A stretch of 64,000 bases of DNA from UBA1672 sp965263215 (GTDB lineage: Bacteria > Pseudomonadota > Alphaproteobacteria > Micavibrionales > Micavibrionaceae): contig OZ253663.1 in assembly GCA_965263215.1 (NCBI GenBank), positions 2,046,001 to 2,110,000 of the forward strand, written 5' to 3'. The translations under genes were made by a program, and so were the position numbers. The notes beneath the pieces are model-generated. The model saw nothing but the letters and a program-made list of their open reading frames with translations, had not been told where the DNA came from and did no database searches. Positions 63,675-64,000 of this stretch are shown piece by piece. Every line of letters starts with the position of its first letter. Within the stretch, counting starts at the first letter, position 1.

Positions 63675-64000
63675 TTACTTTTTAGCGCACGATATCCTGA
63701 TCTTGGCCTCAAGCTGTTCTATCGTGAATGGTTTCCCGATATAGGCCGTTACACCCGACTCCTTCGCCTCCACAACAGAACTCATATCTTGCCGCCCTGT
63801 CACCATCAGAAAAGGCATGTCCTGATGTACTGCTCTGATCTGACGCAATAATTCCACACCTGTCATAGCGGGCATATTCCAATCACAAATTACGACATCA
63901 AAAAACTTATCTTCTTCGTCAATACGCCGCAGAGCCTCCTCCCCGTTGGCAGATTCTGACACATCAACCAAGCCTATCTGGCTTAGCATCTCCTTCAGAA
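63675..64000 (-). CDS. CheY-like response regulator, 5' part missing
   Basis: About 108 residues of a receiver domain; the start lies beyond the window. Phospho-acceptor Asp in VVICDWNMPAMTG, switch Thr in LMVTGRQD, Lys in AYIGKPFT. The stop follows directly, so it is a single-domain regulator. Its reading frame enters in mid-domain at LKEMLSQIGL, consistent with the family. Confidence 0.88.
   Translation of the reverse strand, partial: LKEMLSQIGLVDVSESANGEEALRRIDEEDKFFDVVICDWNMPAMTGVELLRQIRAVHQDMPFLMVTGRQDMSSVVEAKESGVTAYIGKPFTIEQLEAKIRISCAKK

Noticed and set aside
1..64000. CRISPR arrays, insertion sequences, integrases or prophage structural genes
   Set aside because: I saw no regular direct repeats with spacers, no transposase or integrase motifs, and no capsid/terminase genes; the muramidases alone are not enough for a prophage call.

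Overview
The window looks like chromosome of an alphaproteobacterium of moderate GC. The evidence is conserved gene order and family membership: a zapE - mdh - sucC - sucD - sucA block; an erpA / dgt - SPOR - nagZ - scpA - scpB - tatA - tatB - tatC block; and hisG - UPF0262 - infA - maf - RNase E/G. The abundance of peptidoglycan hydrolases, secreted lipoproteins, HExxH proteins and a type I adhesin, with no phage or IS genes, would suit a surface-associated or predatory lineage such as the Micavibrio group. That placement is inference and was not tested.

Region 1 (1-17.4 kb, mostly minus strand) is the TCA block, but it is interrupted three times. Between sucA and sucD lie three unknown genes, two of them tandem paralogs. 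Between sucC and mdh lies an oppositely oriented accessory island (5.85-12.4 kb): a 1192-aa coiled-coil protein, a lambda-type muramidase and a two-domain muramidase/M23 protein, followed by a frameshifted transglycosylase. mdh itself carries three one-base insertions. Between mdh and zapE lie two small secreted proteins that share a repeated Cys/Pro/Trp/Lys/Tyr domain.

Region 2 (17.3-25.8 kb) is a tightly overlapping operon for cell-wall recycling (nagZ), chromosome condensation (scpA/scpB) and twin-arginine export (tatABC), with three extra small membrane genes wedged in. dgt and erpA sit upstream. Region 3 (25.8-36.2 kb) holds a sugar-type kinase, exonuclease III, several envelope or lipoproteins, a Tat-exported SDR enzyme, signal peptidase I, a DUF983 protein, an Asp/Glu racemase and an oxaloacetate-decarboxylase-like carboxyltransferase without a biotin domain. 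Region 4 (36.2-45 kb) has a DUF4197 protein, a lone flagellin with a leader hairpin, a single-domain response regulator, a GAF histidine kinase, two HExxH proteins, an esterase and tRNA-Thr.

Region 5 (45-53.7 kb) is housekeeping: dcd overlapping murA, a SRPBCC membrane protein, DUF3095, hisG, UPF0262, infA, maf and a short RNase E/G. Region 6 (53.8-64 kb) has a lipoprotein next to a 780-aa HExxH protein with three 135-residue repeats, tRNA-Phe, a FecR/RTX type I secreted adhesin, the glpD-glpK operon and a receiver domain cut by the window end.

The most novel material is the muralytic island with a shared C-terminal tail, the Cys-Pro-Trp-Lys-Tyr secreted repeat family, and the lipoprotein / HExxH repeat protein pair.
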